Made by a program: the position numbers and the translations under genes. From contig CAZQAU010000002.1 in assembly GCA_964591375.1 (NCBI GenBank), positions 1 through 64,000 of the forward strand: 64,000 nt of DNA, read 5' to 3'. This document shows, piece by piece, positions 9,021-17,177 of the stretch (positions within the stretch are counted from its first letter, which is position 1; each line of letters starts with the position of its first letter). The stretch is from CAYYYG01 sp964591375 (lineage in GTDB: Bacteria > Patescibacteriota > Microgenomatia > UBA1406 > GWC2-37-13). Under the pieces are notes generated by a model that saw only the letters and a list, made by a program, of their open reading frames with translations, was not told where the DNA came from and searched no databases.

Positions 9021-10811
9021 TTACCAGATAATATCTTCTCTTCCGCCGCCAATAAACCGTGATTTGACTGATTCATTCCGTCGGCCAAAAATAAATCTTC
9101 GTCTTGCATGAGTTATAAAAAGCTTCTCTCGAGCCCTGGTAATTCCAACATAAAATAGTCGACGTTCTTCTTCAAGTTGAAACATATCGTCCATAGATCT
9201 TGAATGAGGCAAGATCCCTTCTTCGACACCTGCTATAAATACATATGGAAATTCCAGTCCTTTTGCTTGATGCATGGTCATCAATCGGACGCCATCCCTA
9301 TTCTTTTGTTTTCTTTCACCCTCAAAGTACTCCGATTCGACTAAAGCTACTTGTTGCAACAAATCAACAATCTTTGGGAAATTCATAGCTACGGATTTCA
9401 ACTCTTTTATATTTTCCAGCCTTGAATAATCTTCTTGATCCTCTGGATTATACATATCCAAATAACCAGTATCTTGAAATATGCGGTCCATCATATCTAC
9501 GGAGCTGATTTCATCTCGACGTCCGTGTAATTCATCATAAACTGCTTTAAATTTAGTCCAATATTTTTTTCCTAATTTTTTAATACGATCTGTAGCCATT
9601 TCATCCTGTGGATTTACTATCAAACGTAGATAGGACAGAATGTCTTTGATTTCGCGCCGATCATAAAAACGTGTGCCGCCATATAATGTGTATGGAATCC
9701 CATAATGAAGAAATGCTTCTTCAATAGCACGTGATTGTGCGTTCGTACGATATAGAACCGCAAAAGAAGAATATGAATCACCAGATACAAGTTTTTCAAT
9801 CCTATTTGCAATGTAAATAGCTTCATCTTCTTCATTGTCTGCCTCGTAATATGTAATATCTTCTCCTTTAACATTATCCGTCTGCAACTTTAATATCGGA
9901 TGTAGCTGATTTTGAGAAATAATCTCATAAGCAAAATCAAGAATTGTTTGTGTCGATCGATAATTATGTTCAAGATAAAATACTTTAGTGTTTGAAAAAT
10001 CTTCTTGGAATTTTTCTAGATTCCGGATATCAGCTCCTCTCCAAGAATAAATACTCTGAGAAAAATCTCCTACAACAGTAACATTTCCATACTTTCGCCC
10101 CAATATTCTCGTTAGAACATACTGAGAATAATTTGTATCCTGAAATTCATCAACAAGTATATAGCGATATCGCTCCTGATATATATCAAGAATCTCAGGG
10201 TGTTTAGTAAATAATTCTACCGTTCTCATAATCAAATCATCAAAATCGACAGCCATATTTTTATTAAGTTCTTTTTGATATTCTGTATATACTTGAGCGA
10301 CAGTGGGGGCTCCCCAATCTGAAAAAACGCTTAAATACCGATCTGGAGTTATAAGTTGATTTTTAGCGGCTGAAATTCGATTTGAATAATACGATGCTGT
10401 ATATTTTTTATTATCCAATTTTTTTATAATAGCTTTTAATAACATAGTCTGATCATCATCATCATATATGCTAAATGAATGTTCTAGCCCTAAATTATGT
10501 GCTTGACGTCGCAAAATTTGGCAACAGAATGAGTGAAATGTACCTACATATCCTAACCCGCTGCGCACGCTATCTGGTGGAACAGCTTTTTTAATACGTT
10601 CTTTCATCTCATTGGCAGCCTTGTTTGTAAAAGTAATCATTACAATGTTATCTGGATCTACCTTGTGATTTAAAATAAGATTTAAGACTTTATGTACTAA
10701 AACACGTGTTTTCCCGGAACCTGCTCCTGCTAATATTACAGAGGCACCTCCTGTATGTCCGACTGCTCCATTTTGTTCTTTATTCAAATGTTTGAATAAA
10801 TCAATTTTCAT
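9021..10811 (-). CDS. UvrD/PcrA-type DNA helicase
   Basis: A superfamily 1A 3'-5' DNA helicase for repair or replication restart. The Walker A is GAGSGKT at residues 29-35, with motif Ia ITFTNKAANEMKER, motif II VDEFQDTN, motif III GDFSQSIYSWRGA, motif IV NYRSTQTI, motif V RLMTMHQAKGLEF and motif VI RRLFYVGITRAREKL. At 596 aa it is shorter than Gram-positive PcrA (about 720) and lacks the C-terminal tail that binds partners; the 2B domain is also reduced. Divergent from tpiA, with 39 bases between the starts. Confidence 0.92.
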   Translation of the reverse strand: MKIDLFKHLNKEQNGAVGHTGGASVILAGAGSGKTRVLVHKVLNLILNHKVDPDNIVMITFTNKAANEMKERIKKAVPPDSVRSGLGYVGTFHSFCCQILRRQAHNLGLEHSFSIYDDDDQTMLLKAIIKKLDNKKYTASYYSNRISAAKNQLITPDRYLSVFSDWGAPTVAQVYTEYQKELNKNMAVDFDDLIMRTVELFTKHPEILDIYQERYRYILVDEFQDTNYSQYVLTRILGRKYGNVTVVGDFSQSIYSWRGADIRNLEKFQEDFSNTKVFYLEHNYRSTQTILDFAYEIISQNQLHPILKLQTDNVKGEDITYYEADNEEDEAIYIANRIEKLVSGDSYSSFAVLYRTNAQSRAIEEAFLHYGIPYTLYGGTRFYDRREIKDILSYLRLIVNPQDEMATDRIKKLGKKYWTKFKAVYDELHGRRDEISSVDMMDRIFQDTGYLDMYNPEDQEDYSRLENIKELKSVAMNFPKIVDLLQQVALVESEYFEGERKQKNRDGVRLMTMHQAKGLEFPYVFIAGVEEGILPHSRSMDDMFQLEEERRLFYVGITRAREKLFITHARRRFIFGRRNESVKSRFIGGGREDIIW

Positions 10812-10850
10812 AGACTATAATATTACTACAATACCTAATACGGTGCACAT

Positions 10851-11525
10851 ATGAAATACTTAATAGCAAATTGGAAATCTCATAAAACTATTTCTCAGGC
10901 TGTAGAATGGATGAACCAGTTCCAAACCTTTTTAAATAATAGCGATGATGTAAAACAAAAATTACTTCAAAATAAATTTGCTATTATTATTTGTCCTCCT
11001 TCGTATGCATTAGCCCCACTAAAAGCAATTCAATTACAAATTTCGAATTATTCCCTTGGAATACAAAATATTTCGCCTTTTCCAGAGGGAAGTTATACTG
11101 GAGAAATTGCAGCTCATTTAGTGAGTGATTTAGTTGGCTTTACATTAATAGGACATAGTGAAAGACGTAAATATTTCCATGAGACTAATGGTGATATTAG
11201 TTTAAGAACAGATTCAGCAATATTTAATAAGATCGAACCAATAGTATGTATACGCTCTGAACATGATGAGATACCCAATAATGTAAGTTTAATTGCTTAT
11301 GAACCTGTTGAATCGATAGGTAGTGGGAAAAATAGCCCACTTAAAGAAGTTCTTGATATGAAAAAAAAATTATCCTTAAAACCAAATATAAAATTTATAT
11401 ATGGTGGAAGTGTTGATACAAAAAACTGTCATGAGTACTTGAGTTCTGCAGAAATAGATGGATTATTAATCGGTACAGCATCACTTGATCCCGCTACGTT
11501 CTTCTCGATAGTTACGCAGGCGTAA
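10851..11525 (+). CDS. tpiA: Triosephosphate isomerase
   Basis: Interconverts dihydroxyacetone phosphate and glyceraldehyde 3-phosphate in glycolysis. Catalytic residues are visible: Asn7/Lys9 in IANWK, His102 in IGHSERR and Glu151 in AYEPVESIGSGK. The phosphate-binding YGGSV and the LIGTASLDP end are present. At 224 aa it is about 25 residues shorter than typical bacterial enzymes. The stop is followed directly by the ATG of the LCP gene (TAATATG), so the two are cotranscribed. Confidence 0.95.
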   Translation: MKYLIANWKSHKTISQAVEWMNQFQTFLNNSDDVKQKLLQNKFAIIICPPSYALAPLKAIQLQISNYSLGIQNISPFPEGSYTGEIAAHLVSDLVGFTLIGHSERRKYFHETNGDISLRTDSAIFNKIEPIVCIRSEHDEIPNNVSLIAYEPVESIGSGKNSPLKEVLDMKKKLSLKPNIKFIYGGSVDTKNCHEYLSSAEIDGLLIGTASLDPATFFSIVTQA

Positions 11526-11526
11526 T

Positions 11527-12555
11527 ATGAAAAAAGTTCACATCTGGATCTCTTTCACAACACTATTCATAATAATAGCTGGCTTTTTTTTATTTCGACC
11601 CTATTATATATTCCTCACCCAGACTCTTAATATATCTCCGTTTAAAGCTCTTATTTCCAATAAAGAACTAAAAACTATTAATAACTCGATTAATATTCTT
11701 ATTTTAGGCATTCCGGGAGGTAATCATGATGGGCCAAATTTATCAGATTCAATCAATGTTGTACATTATGATCTTATAAGCAACAAAATTACAATTATTG
11801 GTATACCACGTGACATTTGGAGTGATACGCTGCAGGATAAAATAAATTCGGCTTATTCTTATGGTGAGGCCAAAAAAAAAGGTGGGGGCCTTAAACTTGC
11901 AAAGGCTGAAGTTTCTGGAATTGTCGGACTTCCTATTTCATACGGCGTTGTCATAAGCTTCGATAAATTTCGCGATTTAATAAATTATCTGGGTGGGATT
12001 AATGTACAGGTAGAACATTCTTTCACTGATTACGACTTTCCAATTACAGGACATGAAAATGATTTATGTAATGGTGATCCGGACTATCGATGTCGTTATG
12101 AGACTCTGACATTTAAAAAAGGTATTACTCACATGGATGGTGAAACTGCGCTTAAATTTGTCCGTTCTCGCCACGCTACCGGTGAAGAAGGCAGTGATTT
12201 TGCGAGAAATCATAGACAACAAATAATTATGGATGCGGTAAAAAATTCAATATTACAAAAAATAAAATCAGTAAATGTTGACACTTATTCTAATTTATAT
12301 AGTGAACTAAATAAGCTTGTAGAACGAGATATCAATAATCAAGAAGCTATAATAATCATACGCAATGCACTGTACAAAAAAAATCTTATTCAAAAAAATT
12401 TTCCCTTGCCTATGGATTTATTTGAAGTCCCAGAATATGAAAAATATTATGGAAAATATGTGCTGATACCAAAAGAAAATAATTCACAAATAATTAAAAA
12501 CTACGTACAATGTATTATCAATAAAGGTGACGAAAAGTTATGTGATGATGTTTAA
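11527..12555 (+). CDS. LytR-CpsA-Psr (LCP) family ligase
   Basis: Probably transfers polyprenyl-linked glycopolymers to the cell wall. An N-terminal membrane anchor (about residues 5-27) is followed by the LCP domain (about 50-240). Hallmarks are ILILGIPGG, the Asp/Arg pair in SDSINVVHYD and IIGIPRDIW, the YGGIN-like YLGGINVQVEH, and the late block MDGETALKFVRSRH with GSDFARNHRQQ. 342 aa is normal. Fits the surface-polysaccharide genes at 19-26 kb as possible source of its substrate. Its last four bases overlap the convergent LPRTG gene. Confidence 0.88.
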   Translation: MKKVHIWISFTTLFIIIAGFFLFRPYYIFLTQTLNISPFKALISNKELKTINNSINILILGIPGGNHDGPNLSDSINVVHYDLISNKITIIGIPRDIWSDTLQDKINSAYSYGEAKKKGGGLKLAKAEVSGIVGLPISYGVVISFDKFRDLINYLGGINVQVEHSFTDYDFPITGHENDLCNGDPDYRCRYETLTFKKGITHMDGETALKFVRSRHATGEEGSDFARNHRQQIIMDAVKNSILQKIKSVNVDTYSNLYSELNKLVERDINNQEAIIIIRNALYKKNLIQKNFPLPMDLFEVPEYEKYYGKYVLIPKENNSQIIKNYVQCIINKGDEKLCDDV

Positions 12556-13001
12556 AAAATAAAAGAAACAAACATTAAAACTGATGCTGCGACAAACATA
12601 ATTGAAACATTTTGAGTCCATCCTGTACGCGGTAAAGCCTGAATGGTTGTGGGTGTCAAAGTTTCAGTCGGAATAAGAGTTGCTGTAGCGCTTGCAGTTG
12701 GCGTAGCGGAAGGTGTACTCATTAACGTTGGCGATATAGTCAATGTAGCAGAAGGAGTAGAAGTGGGAGTTAATACGGATATGGTAGGAGTGAGTGTATT
12801 AGTTAAAGTAATCGTTGGACTAACTGGGTTTTGAGCTAATAAATCTATATCTCGACTGTATGTTACTGCTTGAGCTCTAACTTTGGAAGTAATCATAGCT
12901 TGGTCATCTCCCTGATTTCTGAGAAAATATGTTATGCCTACTAGAGCAATTAATAGACATGCTACAAGTATGAGTAAAATAATATTCTTTGATTTTTTCA
13001 T
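12552..13001 (-). CDS. Thr/Ser/Pro-stalk surface protein with LPRTG sorting-like signal
   Basis: A 149-aa surface protein: an N-terminal hydrophobic segment (about residues 5-26), a short linker, a Thr/Ser/Pro-rich stalk and a C-terminal LPRTG followed by a hydrophobic helix. This is the layout of a sortase substrate, but the tail lacks the basic residues that normally end such signals. I chose ATG at 13001, just after the stop of the upstream gene; the frame opens slightly earlier without a good start. Last in the rpsT-pilN-pilO run. Function beyond display is unknown. Confidence 0.7.
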   Translation of the reverse strand: MKKSKNIILLILVACLLIALVGITYFLRNQGDDQAMITSKVRAQAVTYSRDIDLLAQNPVSPTITLTNTLTPTISVLTPTSTPSATLTISPTLMSTPSATPTASATATLIPTETLTPTTIQALPRTGWTQNVSIMFVAASVLMFVSFIF

Positions 13002-13003
13002 AA

Positions 13004-13654
13004 TTATTCTGCTAACCAACCTTGTGACTTTGAATGTAATTGGGCTTCAATTACGAGTTTGGACTCACCTTCTTTGATTATATATGGTTTATAAAAAACA
13101 TTATAGTCGTTTTTATATTCTTTTGTAACATTATCTTGAGTCCATGACTCTGAATTTATCCGAATGCGTGCCTCATCAATATCTGCACCTTTTATCATCG
13201 CAATACCAATATATACTACAGTACCCGGATTAAGCGATGTAACTGTATCACCTTTTATTTCTTGCCACTTAGAATCAAATACTTTTATTCCTGAGGATTG
13301 CACCTCCTGCAAATTTACTTGATTTGTTTCTCCATTAGACACTTGAGTCTTTTGAAGAACGCTCGAGATAGATACAAATGCAAAAAAAGCACACATAAGA
13401 AGAAGTAGAATAAAAATAATCAGATGTGTGTTAATGTTAAAGTGAGCTTTTTTTTCTGATTCTAATCGAATATTGTTGTTTTGTACGCCTGTAGATAAAC
13501 CTGGTGTAAAAGATGGAATAATGGGCTTATTTTTGACGCTATTCTTTTTGCTCTTGAGCAGTTGCTTAAATTCATAACCAATAAAAATTAATGTAAATAA
13601 AAAAGCTACTAAACTAATTTTGTTCATTGCAGCAAATGCTTCGTATATATCCAT
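13004..13654 (-). CDS. Two-span membrane protein, unknown function
   Basis: I do not recognise this 216-aa protein. Membrane segments lie at about residues 11-27 and 77-98, separated by a basic, Pro/Asn-rich cytoplasmic loop. The C-terminal 115 residues look like a soluble beta-sandwich-type extracellular domain (alternating hydrophobic strands such as TVVYIGIAMIKG and KLVIEAQLHSK). It sits between two genes for surface proteins with sorting-like signals and probably belongs to the same transcript and the same envelope structure. Confidence 0.6.
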   Translation of the reverse strand: MDIYEAFAAMNKISLVAFLFTLIFIGYEFKQLLKSKKNSVKNKPIIPSFTPGLSTGVQNNNIRLESEKKAHFNINTHLIIFILLLLMCAFFAFVSISSVLQKTQVSNGETNQVNLQEVQSSGIKVFDSKWQEIKGDTVTSLNPGTVVYIGIAMIKGADIDEARIRINSESWTQDNVTKEYKNDYNVFYKPYIIKEGESKLVIEAQLHSKSQGWLAE

Positions 13655-13668
13655 ACATTGCAGATAAA

Positions 13669-15024
13669 TTAGAATACCATCATCATACTAACTCCAATAA
13701 TTATCAGACCTAAGCTACCAAATAAGAATGTGTTCCCATTAAACCCGGATGTGGGTAGTGGAGTAATCATAGTCGCAGTAGCGCTACTAACAGGTGTCGC
13801 AGTATAAAGTGGTATAGTTACTGTTGGAATGGGTGTATTAGTCACTTCAACTGATATAGTAGGTGAAACTATACTTGTAGGTGATATGGTTACGGAGGGG
13901 ATAATAGTAGCAGAAGGACTAGCTGCACCGAGCACTTGTTCACCATTTTTAGCTATTGTAAATTTGCGCTGTAATATCACCGGTTTATTACTATTATCAT
14001 CTGTTGTAACTGTCATAATGTAAGTTCCGGCTATTAATGAAACTGGCACTTCAACTTTCCATTCTCCTTTCAAGTCTGTATCTAGTCGAGAGATATATCC
14101 TGGTTGTGAATTGATTTGTATTTTTACTTGCTTACCAGGAATTGCTAAACCTTTTAATAAAGGTCTGGAGCCCGGAATAACTGCTTTTTCGCGGGGAAGT
14201 ATAATTTCTACGGGGTAAACTTTATCAGCAACTACTCTCTGGGTTGTCGCTGGGAGCACATTATCATCTTCTAAAAATTTATAGTTTTTTCCTAATACTA
14301 CTGTTTGAGGCAAAGGATTTGTTCTCTTAACAAGCGCTTCAACAATAGAATTAGCTGAATTTTCGCTGAGGATTTCAATTTTAATTGCCTCTTTATCACT
14401 CATAGTAAATTCTTCATTTGTCTTTTTGTCAATTGCGAACTGTAAAGGTATCAACCACTCGCCTGTTAATTTAGTTAAAACTAAAAAGGGAAAAGCATTT
14501 TTGTAGTTATAAAGAATAAAAGCACTTTGAGCAGGTTGTCCATTTGCAAGATTTACCTTTCCATAAGCAGGTTTTATATTTGAAGACAATGAAACATTGT
14601 GCGGCGTCTTAAACATGTAAGGATCTTTTGACGGCGACGAAATCACCTCATTACCACTCACAATTTTATAATAGTACTGCTGATTTTCTTTTAATCCTCG
14701 AATTGGAACATAATGTAAATAGGACTCATTTTTTTTATCACCTACATCTCGATCATCAGAAGCTAACTGACTTAAATCATCATTTGAAGTTCCAAATAGT
14801 ACCCATCCCGTTTCTTTCTTATCCGAAACCCAAAAAACACCTACTTCATGAGGCGACAGATTCACTAATTCATGTCTCTTAAGATTTTTACTTACAGCCT
14901 TAAGTGGTGTTGAGCTTACGGATGAATAATACATAAAAATAGATAAAGCTACCACGATACCAGCAATGATTATTCCTACAGTATGATTACGTTTAGGCTG
15001 AAAATATAAATCACTATATGACAT
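13669..15024 (-). CDS. FN3/Ig-like surface protein with LPTSG sorting-like signal
   Basis: A 451-aa exported protein. A hydrophobic anchor (about 17-34) is followed by a fibronectin-III-like domain (about 50-145) resembling the N-terminal domain of purple acid phosphatases. Another beta region follows, then an Ig-like domain (about 270-355, PVEIILPREKAVIPG to a YIMTVTTDD strand), a Thr/Pro/Val stalk and a C-terminal LPTSG plus hydrophobic helix. LPTSG is a variant of the sortase motif. Probably an adhesive or structural cell-surface protein. Part of the pilN/pilO-linked run. Confidence 0.7.
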   Translation of the reverse strand: MSYSDLYFQPKRNHTVGIIIAGIVVALSIFMYYSSVSSTPLKAVSKNLKRHELVNLSPHEVGVFWVSDKKETGWVLFGTSNDDLSQLASDDRDVGDKKNESYLHYVPIRGLKENQQYYYKIVSGNEVISSPSKDPYMFKTPHNVSLSSNIKPAYGKVNLANGQPAQSAFILYNYKNAFPFLVLTKLTGEWLIPLQFAIDKKTNEEFTMSDKEAIKIEILSENSANSIVEALVKRTNPLPQTVVLGKNYKFLEDDNVLPATTQRVVADKVYPVEIILPREKAVIPGSRPLLKGLAIPGKQVKIQINSQPGYISRLDTDLKGEWKVEVPVSLIAGTYIMTVTTDDNSNKPVILQRKFTIAKNGEQVLGAASPSATIIPSVTISPTSIVSPTISVEVTNTPIPTVTIPLYTATPVSSATATMITPLPTSGFNGNTFLFGSLGLIIIGVSMMMVF

Positions 15025-15025
15025 A

Positions 15026-15211
15026 TTAAGGATTCTTCTCTTTCAAAATAGTAAATATCGTAGGGTTAATTTTATAGTTAGGTACATCTGCCTGATTTAC
15101 TACATCTTCAACAACTATAGTTTGTTTAGCATGATATAAGTCTGCCACCATCCAGGCAATGATAGTTAAAAAAATACCCACTGATATAGCCAGTAATTCT
15201 TTTTTATTCAT
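15026..15211 (-). CDS. Small membrane protein next to pilO-like gene
   Basis: A 61-aa protein with one membrane span (about residues 7-25) and a short polar tail. It overlaps the stop of the pilO-like gene by four bases (ATGA), which supports translational coupling and that it is real. By position it may stand in for the PilP-type lipoprotein of type IV pilus alignment complexes, but nothing in the sequence proves that. Confidence 0.6.
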   Translation of the reverse strand: MNKKELLAISVGIFLTIIAWMVADLYHAKQTIVVEDVVNQADVPNYKINPTIFTILKEKNP

Positions 15212-15786
15212 AGATAAAAACCACCAACTTCTAGTTTGATTTTCAAAGTTGAACTCTCTGTTCCTTCGGATATATCTTTTATGAGATTTAGTGATTTTAT
15301 ATTTTTCAATCGCCGTTGACTCATAAGTGTATCGATAAAAACCTTAACGTTATCAAAAGAAGCAGTACTTTCTAATAAAACAGATAATGTTTTCATTTTA
15401 TTTTTACTTTCATCTTCTTTTAAACTTATTTCCTGAACTTCCATTTTTTCTAAAATTAATCCAGAATCAGACGCATCCTTTTTTATATCGTCAATAACTT
15501 TATTCACTTGCGGTGTGGAAGGAAGTGCATCATCAAGTAAATAAAAATTATCACGGTTCTGTACTATTAATGTCTGTAAGTTAATTATTTTAGAAATCGT
15601 ATCCTCGTACTGGCGGTCTAAAACTTTTAACTGATTTAGCTGTTCACTTAATGTTACAACAGAGTTTAAATTTGGTTTAATAGCAAAAATTATAAAAAAT
15701 GAAAATATGAAGAAAAAGGCTATCGTAAAGCTGTAATCTTTAACTTTTTTATTAATTATTTTATCTAACAATTCGTTTTTATTCAT
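15208..15786 (-). CDS. PilO-like type IV pilus inner-membrane protein
   Basis: Resembles PilO of the type IV pilus alignment subcomplex. One N-terminal membrane span (about residues 21-40) is followed by a coiled coil (about 45-85) and a ferredoxin-like C-terminal domain (about 95-190), the PilO layout. 192 aa is typical. It follows the PilN-like gene by one base and overlaps the small membrane gene by four. The order pilN-pilO matches classical pil operons, although no pilM is seen upstream; rpsT is there instead. Confidence 0.7.
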   Translation of the reverse strand: MNKNELLDKIINKKVKDYSFTIAFFFIFSFFIIFAIKPNLNSVVTLSEQLNQLKVLDRQYEDTISKIINLQTLIVQNRDNFYLLDDALPSTPQVNKVIDDIKKDASDSGLILEKMEVQEISLKEDESKNKMKTLSVLLESTASFDNVKVFIDTLMSQRRLKNIKSLNLIKDISEGTESSTLKIKLEVGGFYL

Positions 15787-15787
15787 T

Positions 15788-16315
15788 TTATTTACCTATA
15801 TAATTTTTGAGCTCAAAACTGAAGGTATAATTTACATCATCTTTATTAATATTACTCAATTTTATTAGTTCAAACCTCTTATCTTTTAATAATCGATTAT
15901 TGTAAATTCTTATCATATTAGCATTAGAGGTATAGCCTGTAAAAGTTATGCCAGTACTTGTCATGTCAAACGTACTAACAAACAGCTCAGAAGGAAACGT
16001 ATTTAGGAAGTATTGATACATGTTCAACATGGCCTGTTGATCATTAGCAGCGCGTGTAATACTTTGCATTTTAATATCTATAGCACGTATATCCTTTAAT
16101 AAGGAGCTTGATACTAGTATAATTTCACTTTTCTGTTTAATACTATCTTTCAAATCAACTACTTGTTGATCTATCTGAAATCTATAAAAAAAGACGCTAA
16201 TAACGACTAGCTGGGTTATAACCAGAATATAGCGTAAATAGTGAAATGAAAAATAGATAATCTTATCAGTGAAATTACCTTCTCGATTGGGTAATAAGTT
16301 TATTTGATACCTCAT
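15788..16315 (-). CDS. PilN-like type IV pilus protein
   Basis: PilN-like: the cytoplasmic N-terminus carries the conserved INLLPNRE motif (residues 4-11), which in PilN binds PilM. One membrane span (about 28-48), a coiled coil and a ferredoxin-like domain follow. 175 aa is normal. Its start overlaps the rpsT stop by four bases, so it is probably translated from the rpsT transcript. No PilM is visible in the window. Confidence 0.75.
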   Translation of the reverse strand: MRYQINLLPNREGNFTDKIIYFSFHYLRYILVITQLVVISVFFYRFQIDQQVVDLKDSIKQKSEIILVSSSLLKDIRAIDIKMQSITRAANDQQAMLNMYQYFLNTFPSELFVSTFDMTSTGITFTGYTSNANMIRIYNNRLLKDKRFELIKLSNINKDDVNYTFSFELKNYIGK

Positions 16316-16563
16316 GCTCCCTTTTTCGATTTACTAATTTGTGACTTGAGTCTTGCAGCCTTATTAGGATGAATTAATTTTTTCTTAGCAGCTTTATCAA
16401 TAATTGAAAAAGCTTTACTTAATTCTTTTGCTGCGCCACCCTTATCTATGATTTTACTCATATTTTTCACTGTTTTACTCACTGTTTTCTTATAGGACAT
16501 GTTAGCAGTTGTTCGCTTTACGTCTTTTCTTAATTTTTTCTTTGCTGATTTTATATTTGGCAT
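16312..16563 (-). CDS. rpsT: 30S ribosomal protein S20
   Basis: Binds 16S rRNA early in small-subunit assembly. The 83-aa basic helical protein has the family's MPNIKSAKKKLRKD start and the HPNKAARLKSQISK block. Its leader is unusual here: two runs of five G lie 10-25 bases before the ATG, giving one of the few Shine-Dalgarno-like sequences in the window. Overlaps pilN by four bases. Confidence 0.95.
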   Translation of the reverse strand: MPNIKSAKKKLRKDVKRTTANMSYKKTVSKTVKNMSKIIDKGGAAKELSKAFSIIDKAAKKKLIHPNKAARLKSQISKSKKGA

Positions 16564-16618
16564 TCAAAACACCCCCTCTCCCCCTTATAATTGGTAATTA
16601 AAGATACACTCATATTTA

Positions 16619-17134
16619 TTAAAGATCAAAATCTTTTTGATATAGTCTTTCTCCAAATGAACCGGTAAACTTAATAGTAACACTTAAAGGACTCACTACT
16701 TCATGATAAACACATTTTCCACCAGTAGAACACGTACCTAGGAGAAAATCTTCTTTTTCATATTCTTTTTGATCGGATTCAATATCAAGACTACTGCTTA
16801 TGCCTGGTAATCCTCCATCTTTTGTCTGATACGTTATTTCATACTCCATAGTTTTGGTACCTTCAGGAATCCCTGTAACTTTCATTCCAAAATGTTTTTT
16901 ATCTGGTTTACCATCAATTTCAACTATTACTGAGGAATCTACTGTTGGAATTACTTGTTGTGGTTTTTTTGTTAGCCCCTCATTTTGTGTGGGTTGCTGG
17001 TTTTTTTTACTGCTTTTTATAAAAATAAAGGACAAGATTGAAATGAGTAGTACTGCTAATACAGCTGCAATAATGTACATTTGTTTGTTATTTACACTAG
17101 CATTTGTATTTGGTTTTGGTTGTTGTGTTTCCAT
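16619..17134 (-). CDS. Membrane-anchored beta-domain protein, unknown function
   Basis: Not recognised. 171 aa with one membrane segment (about residues 20-40), a Gln/Pro/Lys linker and an extracellular domain of about 100 residues with beta-strand character. Two Cys (LGTCSTGGKCVYH) could form a disulfide. The domain looks like a fibronectin-type fold, but I would not assign one. A TTTAAT box ends six bases before the ATG. Confidence 0.6.
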   Translation of the reverse strand: METQQPKPNTNASVNNKQMYIIAAVLAVLLISILSFIFIKSSKKNQQPTQNEGLTKKPQQVIPTVDSSVIVEIDGKPDKKHFGMKVTGIPEGTKTMEYEITYQTKDGGLPGISSSLDIESDQKEYEKEDFLLGTCSTGGKCVYHEVVSPLSVTIKFTGSFGERLYQKDFDL

Positions 17135-17140
17135 ATGATC

Positions 17141-17146
17141 ATTAAA
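17141..17146 (-). promoter_or_regulatory. Possible -10 box, leaderless start
   Basis: TTTAAT on the minus strand, six bases before the ATG at 17134. The matching -35 region is weak. Confidence 0.35.
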
Positions 17147-17177
17147 TAGTTAAATTATTATAAATCATTAATACTAA

